Shown piece by piece: positions 47,132 through 55,838 of a DNA stretch of 64,000 nucleotides (its first letter is position 1; every line of letters starts with the position of its first letter). This stretch comes from Flavobacterium alkalisoli (GTDB lineage Bacteria > Bacteroidota > Bacteroidia > Flavobacteriales > Flavobacteriaceae). The notes below the pieces were generated by a model. It saw only the letters and a list, made by a program, of their open reading frames with translations. It made no database searches and was not told where the DNA came from. Both the position numbers and the translations under genes were made by a program. The DNA is taken from contig NZ_CP042831.1 of assembly GCF_008000935.1 (NCBI RefSeq), positions 3,100,001 through 3,164,000 of the forward strand. The letters run 5' to 3'.

Positions 47132-47560
47132 ATGAGAAAATTAATTGCGTTAGCTTTTACGGCCATTATCGTTTGTTTTACAGCCTGTTCAGGTAATGAT
47201 GATTCACCAAACTCAGCTCAAAATACAGACACTTCCCAACTCCTTGGTAAATGGGTAATATATAAAGGTATTTACGGGGAGGGAACTCAACCGATACTTT
47301 ATGAGAGTAACGGAGAATGCGGCCGTCAGATATTGGAATTCAATGGAAATGGTGAGGTAACAGAAACCTTATATAGCGATAATGATTGTAATATCGGTGT
47401 TGCAGGCACTTACTTCTGGTGGATATTGGATGACGGTAACATTGCATTTGGAGCACCAAATAGCTACCACCATATTATTACTATAAGTAATGGTGAACTT
47501 ATATTGGATGCTAGTGAAGAAGCGGACTACATTAAGTATTACCATCGACCAAACAATTAA
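47132..47560 (+). CDS. Small lipocalin-like lipoprotein
   Basis: A 142-residue lipoprotein (IIVCFTAC, lipid Cys near residue 19, followed by SGNDDS). The mature part begins LLGKWVIYKGIYGEG, like the GxW start of lipocalin-like domains common in Bacteroidota, with later beta-rich segments (RQILEFNGNGEVTETLYSD, GTYFWWILDDGNIAFGAP). Function unknown. It starts a run of four small genes (47132-48189) on the plus strand that ends at a terminator, all between the XRE regulator and the restriction operon. Confidence 0.7.
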   Translation: MRKLIALAFTAIIVCFTACSGNDDSPNSAQNTDTSQLLGKWVIYKGIYGEGTQPILYESNGECGRQILEFNGNGEVTETLYSDNDCNIGVAGTYFWWILDDGNIAFGAPNSYHHIITISNGELILDASEEADYIKYYHRPNN

Positions 47561-47562
47561 TT

Positions 47563-47712
47563 ATGAAAGAGTTTATAGTTGAATTACTACCAAAAGGAGG
47601 AGGATTAAAGACTGCTACGCGTGTATTCGCTGCCAATCAGGCATCAGCTTTGGTAACGGCAAAAAAGATGAATCCTAATTACCGCACAGGAAGCATTAAA
47701 CAAGTAAAATAA
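47563..47712 (+). CDS. Hypothetical 49-residue protein
   Basis: An ATG at 47563, 2 nt after the lipoprotein stop, opens a 49-codon frame (MKEFIVELLPKGGG..., ending GSIKQVK) closed by TAA at 47710-47712. It is small and basic with no membrane segment, and packed tightly between neighbours (6 nt to the next gene), which supports it being real. FAANQASALVTAKKMNPNY resembles small proteins that remodel or tag DNA-element products only vaguely; no family is recognised. Confidence 0.6.
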   Translation: MKEFIVELLPKGGGLKTATRVFAANQASALVTAKKMNPNYRTGSIKQVK

Positions 47713-47718
47713 ATAACA

Positions 47719-48021
47719 ATGAATCAAAATCATATCATATATTTTGTATTTCCGTTCGGAGTTGGCTTATTATGCCATAAGTTTTTGCAGATACCCGACA
47801 CCAGCATCTGGTTTTATATCTGGCTGGGCTGTATAGCTTCCCTTTTTATTTTCGTAAAGCTGATATTGCCCGCACAGGAGCAAAAATTTGACGCCATCAA
47901 AGACATTGATATTGAGTCTTCTTTCAGGGATAAGATGAAAGAACAGAAACCTTATAGCTATATAGCTGGCTTTCACATGCTGTTGTTCTTTGTCATCATA
48001 ATAGTTTCATTTTTAAACTAA
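47719..48021 (+). CDS. Small membrane protein with three predicted membrane segments
   Basis: A 100-residue protein with hydrophobic segments at about 6-22 (IIYFVFPFGVGLLCHKF), 30-50 (IWFYIWLGCIASLFIFVKLIL) and 80-98 (YIAGFHMLLFFVIIIVSFL). A polar loop with DIDIESSFRDKMKE separates the second and third. No family recognised. It is 6 nt after the 49-residue gene and 12 nt before the Cys-rich gene, probably in one transcript. Confidence 0.65.
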   Translation: MNQNHIIYFVFPFGVGLLCHKFLQIPDTSIWFYIWLGCIASLFIFVKLILPAQEQKFDAIKDIDIESSFRDKMKEQKPYSYIAGFHMLLFFVIIIVSFLN

Positions 48022-48033
48022 TATACATATATC

Positions 48034-48189
48034 ATGGATAAAATTTCATCATGTTCCTGTGGAAACAGTCACAAGGGCGACAGAGCAAAGCAATGTAGCA
48101 GATGTAGCAAAATAACCTGTCAGAAGTGTAGCTACACAGGGTGCACCTGTGGAGGCACAAGTTATCGAAAACAATATATTATTGGATAA
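48034..48189 (+). CDS. Cys-rich 51-residue putative zinc-binding protein
   Basis: An ATG at 48034 opens a 51-codon frame ended by TAA at 48187-48189. It holds eight Cys in CxC (7, 9), CxxC (21, 24), CxxC (29, 32) and CxC (37, 39) pairs plus a His at 13, the spacing of a small double zinc ribbon or treble-clef unit. Positive charge (Lys, Arg) is high, suiting nucleic-acid binding. It is the last gene before the terminator at 48201. No family recognised. Confidence 0.65.
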   Translation: MDKISSCSCGNSHKGDRAKQCSRCSKITCQKCSYTGCTCGGTSYRKQYIIG

Positions 48190-48200
48190 TCATTATAATT

Positions 48201-48227
48201 GGGGCTATTAGCCCCTTTTTTTATTTT
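48201..48227 (+). terminator. Terminator after the small-gene cluster
   Basis: GGGGC TATTA GCCCC followed by TTTTTTTATTTT, 11 nt after the Cys-rich gene stop and 70 nt before the restriction operon, which therefore needs its own promoter. Confidence 0.8.
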
Positions 48228-48296
48228 ATAATTTCTAGTTGGCCTAAAATTCTTACTTTTAAAGTTTAAATATTTTTTACCTAACCAACCTTACAA

Positions 48297-51200
48297 ATGA
48301 AACTAATCAACAATCAGAATGTTTTGCTAATAGATGAGTTAAAAGCTCTTCTTACTTCTGAATCCAATATTTCAATAAGTTGTGATTATTTTACAACATA
48401 TGCTTTATTTGAAATACTGGATGATTTCAAACAAGTGAATACAATAAGGATTCTATTGAATTATAACACTAATACAGAGGAAGATTTTAAATTTCTCTAT
48501 AATGCCGAAGAATATAAATTAAACTTACTACTAGATAGAAAATATCGTATTAATCAGGTTATAAGCTTAATTGAAGATAAAATAGAAATACGAAAAGGGA
48601 GTTTAGCTAATCAACGTGTCTTAATTGTTGAAAATGGTGGTGATTCTACTTCGTTTAATCTTACACCATTAAATTTTGATTCTGTTTCACTCGGACGGGT
48701 TACTGCTAAATCACCAATTTTTATCACTTCATTTCCAGATGAACAGAATCAGTTTTTAAATATCTTCAATAATTCATGGGATAATAGCAGGGCTAATCTT
48801 AACAATATGGTTATTTCTATGCTGAAGAGAGGGGCGGCAAGTTTTTCAGCCGAAGCAATTTATAAATACAGTATACGAGAAATATTTCAATATTCAACAA
48901 TAAATGAAAGAGCAGACGAAAAACTGGAGAGAACTGGATTTAAAAATACTAAAATCTGGAGTATGCTTTATAATTTTCAAAAAGATGCCGTAATTGGTGC
49001 TATTGAAAAATTAGAGACCTATGGAGGTTGTATAATTGCTGATTCAGTTGGATTAGGGAAAACATTTGAAGCTTTGGCAGTAATGTCATATTATCTTTTA
49101 AGAAACGATAAAAGAGTCTTGGTTTTAGCACCAAAAAAATTAAGAGAGAACTGGACAATTTATACTCAAATAAATGATAGGAGAAATATCCTTGCAGAAG
49201 ACCGTTTGAATTTCGATGTGTTGAACCACACAGATTTAACCCGAGAAAGAGGAAAATCAGGTGATATTGATTTGGAAATGATTCATTGGGGGAATTATGA
49301 TTTGGTTGTTATTGATGAATCCCATAATTTCAGAAACAATCCCAACAAGAGAGAGGGAATGACTCGATACAAAAAATTAATGAATGATGTCATAAAAGCA
49401 AATATTAAAACAAAAGTATTAATGCTATCGGCAACTCCTGTAAATAATAAGATGAACGATTTAAAAAATCAAGTTTCATTTATTACTGAGGGAAATGATA
49501 GGGCTTTCGCGCAATATGGTATAGACAGTATCGCTCAAGTAATGCGTGATGCTCAACGAAAATTCACTAATTGGTACAAAAATGGAGACCCAAACAATTT
49601 AGAAGTTAATTCATTAATGGAAAGTTTAGACGGTACTTATTTTAGAATTTTAGATATGTTAACTATTGCGAGGTCTCGTAAACATATTGAGAAATACTAT
49701 GATATGGCCGATATTGGTAATTTTCCAAATAGACTCACGCCTTTAACCATTACTCCAGAGATTGACACCAAAGGTCAGTTTAGTAATATCGGACAAATTT
49801 ATGATGAAATCAGTACATTGACTTTAGCATCATATACTCCTTTGGCTTATGTAAGAGCAGATAAAAGAGACGAATATGAAACGAAATATGATATAGAAAC
49901 GCGTACTGGTGGTGTTTTTAAACAAGTTGACCGTGAGCAGAGTTTAATTTATTTAATGCGTGTCAACCTTTTAAAACGTTTAGAAAGTTCTATCCATTCT
50001 TTTAAATTGACTGTTGAAAAATTAATTGCCATCATTGATGAAAATCTAAGGTTAATAGAAAATCATAAATCAGGAGCTTATGATTTGGATTTTGGTATTA
50101 ATGATATTGAAATTGATGATACTGAGTTAGAAGATTTATTGGTCGGTGGAAAAACGAAAGTATTGATTCAGGATTTAGATAACATTCAATGGAAGCAAGA
50201 CCTAAAATTGGATAAATCAATTTTAGTTAAATTATTAGGAAGTATCAAATTGATTGATGTAAAACGTGACGCAAAACTATTAGAGCTTAAAAATAGAATT
50301 GAAGAAAAGTTAAACAATCCGATAAACCCAGATAATAAAAAAATAATAGTATTCACGGCTTTTGCTGATACTGCCGACTATTTGTATAATGAATTACATA
50401 ATTGGTTAAAAAATAAGCATAAATTAAATTCTGCATTGGTAACAGGCTCAGGGACTAATAAAACCAATATGCCAAAGTGCAAAACAGATTTGAACTCCAT
50501 TCTAACAAACTTCTCTCCACTTTCTAAAAAGAGGGATGAAATATATCCTCATGAGAAAAATGAAATAGATATTCTCTTTTGTACCGATTGTATTTCTGAG
50601 GGTCAAAACCTTCAGGATTGTGATTATTTGGTTAATTATGATATCCATTGGAATCCCGTTCGTATCATTCAACGTTTTGGACGTATTGACCGTATTGGTT
50701 CTAAAAATGAAAAAATTCAACTGGTGAATTTCTTTCCTTCAATGGAGCTTGATAGCTTTATTGATTTGGTTGCTCGTGTTCAGGGACGTATGGTAATGCT
50801 TGATGTTTCTGCAACTGGTGAAGATAATATCATATCACAAAGTGGTAGGGAGATGCAGGATTTGGATTACAGGAGAAGACAGTTAAAACAACTACAAAAT
50901 CAGGTAATAGACCTTGAAGATGTACAAGGCACTATATCTATAACCGACCTTACATTCAATGATTTTAAAATAGATTTAGAGAAAAGTACTGATGAAGAAT
51001 TGTTAGAGCTTAGAGATATACCTAAAGCCTCTTATGCAGTTGTAAAATCAAATCTTGAAGACATAAAACAAGGTGTTATTTTCTGTTTAAAAGATATTGG
51101 GGAAGAGCATACTGGAAAACTAAGAAATAACATTTTACACCCGTTTTATTTAATTTATATCAGCCTTGACGGCAGCGAAATTATAAAAGCTGCGCAAACT

Positions 51201-51470
51201 AAACTTGCACTGGATTATTTTAGAAAGTTATGTATGGGTAATGACGGCGTATTGTCTTCATTGATAACTGAGTTTGAAAAAGAAACTAAACATAATAAAA
51301 AGATGAAGACCTACACAAAACTTCTTAAAAAGTGTATAGAAGAAATAGTAGGGATTCAGGAGGAGGTTGGACTTGATTCTTTGGCTACTCCAGGAGGCAC
51401 AACTTTACTACAGGAAACTTTTTCTGAGCAAGACAGACTTGAATTGATTAGTTATTTAGTAATAAAGTAA
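48297..51470 (+). CDS. SNF2/superfamily 2 helicase with PLD-like N-terminal region (defence operon gene 1)
   Basis: A 1057-residue helicase. The first 180 residues resemble the PLD-like domain found on such helicases (ISCDYFTTYALFEILDDF, RVLIVENGGDSTSFN, SPIFITSF). Helicase motifs: Walker A IIADSVGLGKTFEAL near 243-257, DEAH-type VVIDESHNFRNN near 336-347, SATPVNNKMNDL near 380, and in the second lobe FCTDCISEGQNLQDCDYLVN near 762, then IQRFGRIDRIGSKNE near 791-805 (motif VI). Its stop overlaps the next ATG by 1 nt (TAATG). A helicase of this type upstream of DUF4391, Mod and Res genes is a recurring arrangement around type III restriction systems; its role there is not established. Confidence 0.85.
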   Translation: MKLINNQNVLLIDELKALLTSESNISISCDYFTTYALFEILDDFKQVNTIRILLNYNTNTEEDFKFLYNAEEYKLNLLLDRKYRINQVISLIEDKIEIRKGSLANQRVLIVENGGDSTSFNLTPLNFDSVSLGRVTAKSPIFITSFPDEQNQFLNIFNNSWDNSRANLNNMVISMLKRGAASFSAEAIYKYSIREIFQYSTINERADEKLERTGFKNTKIWSMLYNFQKDAVIGAIEKLETYGGCIIADSVGLGKTFEALAVMSYYLLRNDKRVLVLAPKKLRENWTIYTQINDRRNILAEDRLNFDVLNHTDLTRERGKSGDIDLEMIHWGNYDLVVIDESHNFRNNPNKREGMTRYKKLMNDVIKANIKTKVLMLSATPVNNKMNDLKNQVSFITEGNDRAFAQYGIDSIAQVMRDAQRKFTNWYKNGDPNNLEVNSLMESLDGTYFRILDMLTIARSRKHIEKYYDMADIGNFPNRLTPLTITPEIDTKGQFSNIGQIYDEISTLTLASYTPLAYVRADKRDEYETKYDIETRTGGVFKQVDREQSLIYLMRVNLLKRLESSIHSFKLTVEKLIAIIDENLRLIENHKSGAYDLDFGINDIEIDDTELEDLLVGGKTKVLIQDLDNIQWKQDLKLDKSILVKLLGSIKLIDVKRDAKLLELKNRIEEKLNNPINPDNKKIIVFTAFADTADYLYNELHNWLKNKHKLNSALVTGSGTNKTNMPKCKTDLNSILTNFSPLSKKRDEIYPHEKNEIDILFCTDCISEGQNLQDCDYLVNYDIHWNPVRIIQRFGRIDRIGSKNEKIQLVNFFPSMELDSFIDLVARVQGRMVMLDVSATGEDNIISQSGREMQDLDYRRRQLKQLQNQVIDLEDVQGTISITDLTFNDFKIDLEKSTDEELLELRDIPKASYAVVKSNLEDIKQGVIFCLKDIGEEHTGKLRNNILHPFYLIYISLDGSEIIKAAQTKLALDYFRKLCMGNDGVLSSLITEFEKETKHNKKMKTYTKLLKKCIEEIVGIQEEVGLDSLATPGGTTLLQETFSEQDRLELISYLVIK

Positions 51471-52240
51471 TGAGTTTTAATTATAATAATATTTTTGGGT
51501 TACCAGAGCGTACCTTATTGAATAAGAAAATCACAAAATCCTTCTTTTTGAAGAATTTTGAATTAACTGCTGCTGAGAAAAAATTACTTAATGATATTCC
51601 AAATATAAATTGGTTTGCAAGTATCAAACAATCATCAGTTAATGTGAGCCCTGTTAAAACCAGTGCTTATAGTTATGAAGAAATTCAAATAATTATCATT
51701 ACGCTTTCTGACAATATCACAGAGAATCTAGCCAATAAATATATTCAGTTCGTTCAAAAATATATACCGTATCACTCAATTGTTATAGCAGAAGATGACA
51801 ATTATTTCATGATTAATGTTTCTGAAAAAAGGATAAATTTAGCCGATACCAATAAAAGAATTATAGAGAGAGATTTGAGTACGCAATTACTCTCAAAACT
51901 CTATAAAAATGAATCAATCAATACCTTTTTTCAGGTTATAAATTTTAGTGCCCTGAATAAGAATAATCTCGAAACATTATATAAGAGTTACATAGGGGCT
52001 ATAGTGCAATTAAAGACCGCTACAGTTACTGGTAAATTTAATTTAAGAGGTAGTAATCGTACAGCCGAAGACCTTTTAACGCTTGAAAAAATAGAGAATT
52101 TAGAAAAAGAAATCATTACTTTGTCGAATCAAATAAAAAAAGAAACTCAGTTAAATCAAAAGGTTTCTTTAAATATAGAAATTCAGGATAAACGCAACCA
52201 AATTCACACCTTAAAAACCACACTTTCAAATGGACATTAG
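51470..52240 (+). CDS. DUF4391-family protein (defence operon gene 2)
   Basis: A 256-residue protein resembling DUF4391: N-terminal FGLPERTLLNKKITKSFF, then LTAAEKKLLNDIPNINW, YEEIQIIIITLSDN, and YIQFVQKYIPYHSIVIAEDDN. A C-terminal stretch (about 195-250, LEKIENLEKEIITLSNQIKK) is predicted coiled coil. Function unknown; the family is usually found between a helicase and type III restriction genes, as here. The gene overlaps its upstream neighbour by 1 nt and its downstream neighbour by 11 nt. Confidence 0.72.
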   Translation: MSFNYNNIFGLPERTLLNKKITKSFFLKNFELTAAEKKLLNDIPNINWFASIKQSSVNVSPVKTSAYSYEEIQIIIITLSDNITENLANKYIQFVQKYIPYHSIVIAEDDNYFMINVSEKRINLADTNKRIIERDLSTQLLSKLYKNESINTFFQVINFSALNKNNLETLYKSYIGAIVQLKTATVTGKFNLRGSNRTAEDLLTLEKIENLEKEIITLSNQIKKETQLNQKVSLNIEIQDKRNQIHTLKTTLSNGH

Positions 52241-53969
52241 CAAAGAACATTTAATAAAATTATTAAATACTGGAACTAACCAATATATAATACCTTTTTT
52301 TCAAAGACCTTATGTATGGAAAAAAGAAGATTGCGAAAATTTACTTGAAGATATACTGGCAACCTATGAGGAAGGAAAGATAAAACCTCAAAAAGAGCAT
52401 TTTATAGGGACAGTAATAACAAAAATTAACTCTTCCAGTACACAGATGGCTGCGAAATATAATTTAGTTGACGGCCAACAGCGTATGACAACTTTCTGTC
52501 TTGTAATAAAGGCTTTAGCCAACAGTGTAGACAGTACTGTTGAAGGAGCTAATTTTTTAATTAAAAATATTAATAGCTCTCTGTTTTATGAGGATGCTTA
52601 CGGTAAGGTTCATTACAGAATAATACACAACAGATTGGATAAAAAGTCATTTGATTTGGTAATGCAATCTGATTGTGATACTGACATTGATATAACTTCT
52701 AATGGGAGTAAAATTATTGACACCTATCTTTTTTTTAAGGAGAAATTTAAAGATTTTACAAACGAAGAAATATTAGCTTTAAACGTTACTATTTTGCACA
52801 AGTTCCCTGCAATAAATATGGTGCTTGACCATAATGATGATGAGCAGGAAATTTTTGATACTATTAACTCTTTAGGGGTTAAATTAACAACATCAGAACT
52901 TTTAAAAAATCATATTTTTAATGATGATGAGACTAAGGAACATTATAAAGAATACTGGGAAGATATTTTTGAAGTGGATGAAGAGACTGTTAAGTTTTGG
53001 AATACCAAAAAAACAGCAGGTAGAGTTTATCGTGAGAATATAGATGTTTTGCTATATTGTTATCTATTAATAGAAAAGGAAAAAGATGTTTCTCTTGAGC
53101 ATTTATTTAAAGACTATAAAGCTTGGTTAAAAGATAAAAAATTTGAGGACAAAAAGGAGTTTTTACAAGCTCTTAAAACATATGCAGAGATTTATTTTTC
53201 TTTACCATCTGGTACAGAATTAGAGAGCCTACGCTTTAGTGATAATGAAAAACGATTCTTTCATATAATTGAAAACTTAAATATTACTACAGTTTATCCT
53301 CTAATTTTATTCTTATACAAGAACATTGAAGATACATATGAAAGGGAGAAGTGCCTAATCTTACTTGAAAGCTATTTGGTAAGAAGAGCTGTATGTAAAC
53401 TAACTACAAAAAATTATAACAATTTATTTATTTCACTTATAAAGCAATTAAAAGAGGTTGAAACCCCTAAGTTAATAGATAGTCTTTCTGAAATTTTGTT
53501 GAGTTACAGTGATGATACCAGTCGATTCCCTAGCGATGAAGAATTTAAAACAGGTTTCGCTAATTCGGTATTCTCAAATCAATATTCAAAAGAGTTTTTG
53601 TTTATAATTACTTTGTACCATGTAAATACAGTTTTACATGATATAACTTCTTTAAGTTCTGAATCATTTTCTGTAGAACATATTATGCCAAAGAAATGGC
53701 AGAGTAACTGGCAGGCAAATTTAACTCCAGAAGAAAAAAACTATAGAAATCAAAAATTATTAACACTAGGGAATTTAACTATAATTACGCGAAATTTAAA
53801 TAGTAAATTGCGAAATTCAGCTTGGGCGGTGAAGAAAGAGATATTAACCGAATATTCTTCTCTTCCGTTAACAACTAAATATGTAAACAGTCCAGACTGG
53901 AACGAACAGACAATAAGCGACAGAGCAAATGATTTATACGCAACAGCATTAATCATCTGGAAAAAATAA
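52230..53969 (+). CDS. DUF262-DUF1524 fusion, GmrSD-type nuclease (defence operon gene 3)
   Basis: A 579-residue protein with an N-terminal DUF262 (ParB-like) domain: IIPFFQRPYVWKKEDCENLL near 18-37, KEHFIGTVI near 55, NLVDGQQRMTTFCLV near 77-91, and DDEQEIFDTINSLGVKLTTSE near 206-226. The C-terminal DUF1524 (HNH-like) domain has SVEHIMPKKWQSNW near 480-493 and LLTLGNLTIITRNLNSKL near 510-527, including the catalytic-type His. Fused proteins of this kind act as type IV enzymes that cut modified DNA. Its insertion between DUF4391 and Mod is unusual; it overlaps the former by 11 nt and ends 6 nt before the latter. Confidence 0.85.
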   Translation: MDISKEHLIKLLNTGTNQYIIPFFQRPYVWKKEDCENLLEDILATYEEGKIKPQKEHFIGTVITKINSSSTQMAAKYNLVDGQQRMTTFCLVIKALANSVDSTVEGANFLIKNINSSLFYEDAYGKVHYRIIHNRLDKKSFDLVMQSDCDTDIDITSNGSKIIDTYLFFKEKFKDFTNEEILALNVTILHKFPAINMVLDHNDDEQEIFDTINSLGVKLTTSELLKNHIFNDDETKEHYKEYWEDIFEVDEETVKFWNTKKTAGRVYRENIDVLLYCYLLIEKEKDVSLEHLFKDYKAWLKDKKFEDKKEFLQALKTYAEIYFSLPSGTELESLRFSDNEKRFFHIIENLNITTVYPLILFLYKNIEDTYEREKCLILLESYLVRRAVCKLTTKNYNNLFISLIKQLKEVETPKLIDSLSEILLSYSDDTSRFPSDEEFKTGFANSVFSNQYSKEFLFIITLYHVNTVLHDITSLSSESFSVEHIMPKKWQSNWQANLTPEEKNYRNQKLLTLGNLTIITRNLNSKLRNSAWAVKKEILTEYSSLPLTTKYVNSPDWNEQTISDRANDLYATALIIWKK

Positions 53970-53975
53970 TTAAGA

Positions 53976-55838
53976 ATGGAACAAATTAAGAACGGTAATG
54001 AACTTACCAAAAGTTTAGATATAGTTAATGAAAATATATCTCGTTTAAAAGAACTTTTCCCTGAGGTAGTGACCGAGGGAAAAATTGATTTTAAAGTGCT
54101 ACAGGATATATTAGGTAATGAAATTGAAGAAGGGGAAGAATACTACCGTTTTACTTGGGCAGGTAAAGCACAGGCTCGAAGAGAAGCTCATAAACCAAGT
54201 ACAGGTACTTTAAGGCCAGCTAAAGAAGAAAGTGTAGATTGGGATACTACTCAAAATCTCTATATAGAAGGTGATAACTTAGAAGTTCTAAAGCTACTAC
54301 AAAAAAGTTATGCTGGTAAAGTTAAAATGATATATATAGACCCACCTTACAATACTGGTAAAGACTTTGTATATAAAGATAATTATAAAGATAATCTGAA
54401 AAACTATCAGCAAGTAACAGGTCAAGTTGATGATGTCGGTAATAAGCTTACAACCAATTCCGAAAATGACGGCCGCTATCATTCTAACTGGCTCAACATG
54501 ATGTATCCAAGGTTGCTATTGGCAAGAAATATCTTGAAAGAAGATGGTGTTATATTTATAAGTATTGATGAGATTGAGAACAGTAAATTGAGAATCATTT
54601 GCGATGAGATATTTGGTGAATCTAATCACATTGCTGATTTTGTCTGGCAAAATAAAAAAGGTGGAGGAAATGATGCCAAATATGTAGCTGTCGAGCATGA
54701 GTATGTTATAATGTATTGTAAAAATGAAACAGCTCTTCATGACTTATTTGAGCCATATAAGCCAGAATATTTAAAAAGATATAAAGAGGAAGATGAAAAA
54801 GGTAAATATTTCTGGGACACATTTAAAAGAAAATCTGGAAAACAATTCTATTCGATTACTTGTCCAGACGGTTCCATTTTGGAGTTTGATGATTTAGGTA
54901 ATAGAATTAGTTGGTTAAGAAGTGAAGAAAGATTTTTACAGGATTTAAGTGAGGGTGAAGTAAGATTTGTTCAAAACAAAGGAGTTTGGAATGTACATTT
55001 TAAACAGAGATTACCCAAGGGTAAAAAACCTAGAACTATTTTTTTACGAAACTCTATCTGGTCGGAATTGGGAACTAATAGTGACGGGAGTAATAGCATA
55101 AAGAAATTATTTGGGAAGGAAGTTTTTTCACATCCTAAACCCCTTGGGTTGATAAAAGAATTGTTAGGCTTTTCACTTCAAACTGGGGATATAGTTCTTG
55201 ATTTTTTTTCTGGTTCAGCGACTACTTTTCAAGCGGGTATAGAGTTTATGTTAGAACAAGGTTTAAACTTAAAATTTATATGCATTCAATTACCAGAAGA
55301 TATTGATTCAAAATCAGAAGAAGGAAAAAATGCCATTTCATTAGGTTATAAGAAAATTACTGATATTGCAAAAGATAGAATAAAAAAAGTCTATTTAAGT
55401 AATCAAGATTATAAAACAGTACATTCAGGCTTTAAAGTATTGAAATTAGATAGCAGTAATATTAAAGGCTGGGATGGTAACCCTGAAAATCTCGAACAAA
55501 ACCTTTTTGATTCACAGGATAATATAAAAACTGACCGTACAGAAGAAGATGTTTTGTTTGAGATTCTTCTTAAATATGGTCTTGACCTTACCTTACCTAT
55601 TGAAGAAAATTTGATTGAAGGTAAAAATGTATTTAGTGTTGGCTATGGAGCATTATTTATTTGTCTTGCTGATAACATAACCAATAAAGTAGCCGAAGGT
55701 ATTGGTAAATGGAAAGAAGAATTGAACCCCGAAGTTTGCAGGGTAATATTTAAAGATTCTGGTTTTACCGATGTAGAGAAAACCAATGCAGTACAAACCT
55801 TAAAACGCTTTGGTATTAACGAAATCAAAAGTATATAA
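53976..55838 (+). CDS. mod: Type III restriction-modification DNA methyltransferase, Mod subunit (defence operon gene 4)
   Basis: A 620-residue N6-adenine methyltransferase of beta class. The catalytic motif IV, IYIDPPYNTGKDF, is near 115-127; the SAM-binding motif I-like DIVLDFFSGSATTFQAGIEF lies downstream near 404-423, the beta-class order. The N-terminal YIEGDNLEVLKLLQKSY near 91-107 is typical of Mod. The variable middle (about 195-380) is the likely target-recognition region. Mod gives sequence specificity to the Res subunit; its stop overlaps the res ATG by 1 nt (TAATG). The target sequence cannot be predicted. Confidence 0.92.
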   Translation: MEQIKNGNELTKSLDIVNENISRLKELFPEVVTEGKIDFKVLQDILGNEIEEGEEYYRFTWAGKAQARREAHKPSTGTLRPAKEESVDWDTTQNLYIEGDNLEVLKLLQKSYAGKVKMIYIDPPYNTGKDFVYKDNYKDNLKNYQQVTGQVDDVGNKLTTNSENDGRYHSNWLNMMYPRLLLARNILKEDGVIFISIDEIENSKLRIICDEIFGESNHIADFVWQNKKGGGNDAKYVAVEHEYVIMYCKNETALHDLFEPYKPEYLKRYKEEDEKGKYFWDTFKRKSGKQFYSITCPDGSILEFDDLGNRISWLRSEERFLQDLSEGEVRFVQNKGVWNVHFKQRLPKGKKPRTIFLRNSIWSELGTNSDGSNSIKKLFGKEVFSHPKPLGLIKELLGFSLQTGDIVLDFFSGSATTFQAGIEFMLEQGLNLKFICIQLPEDIDSKSEEGKNAISLGYKKITDIAKDRIKKVYLSNQDYKTVHSGFKVLKLDSSNIKGWDGNPENLEQNLFDSQDNIKTDRTEEDVLFEILLKYGLDLTLPIEENLIEGKNVFSVGYGALFICLADNITNKVAEGIGKWKEELNPEVCRVIFKDSGFTDVEKTNAVQTLKRFGINEIKSI

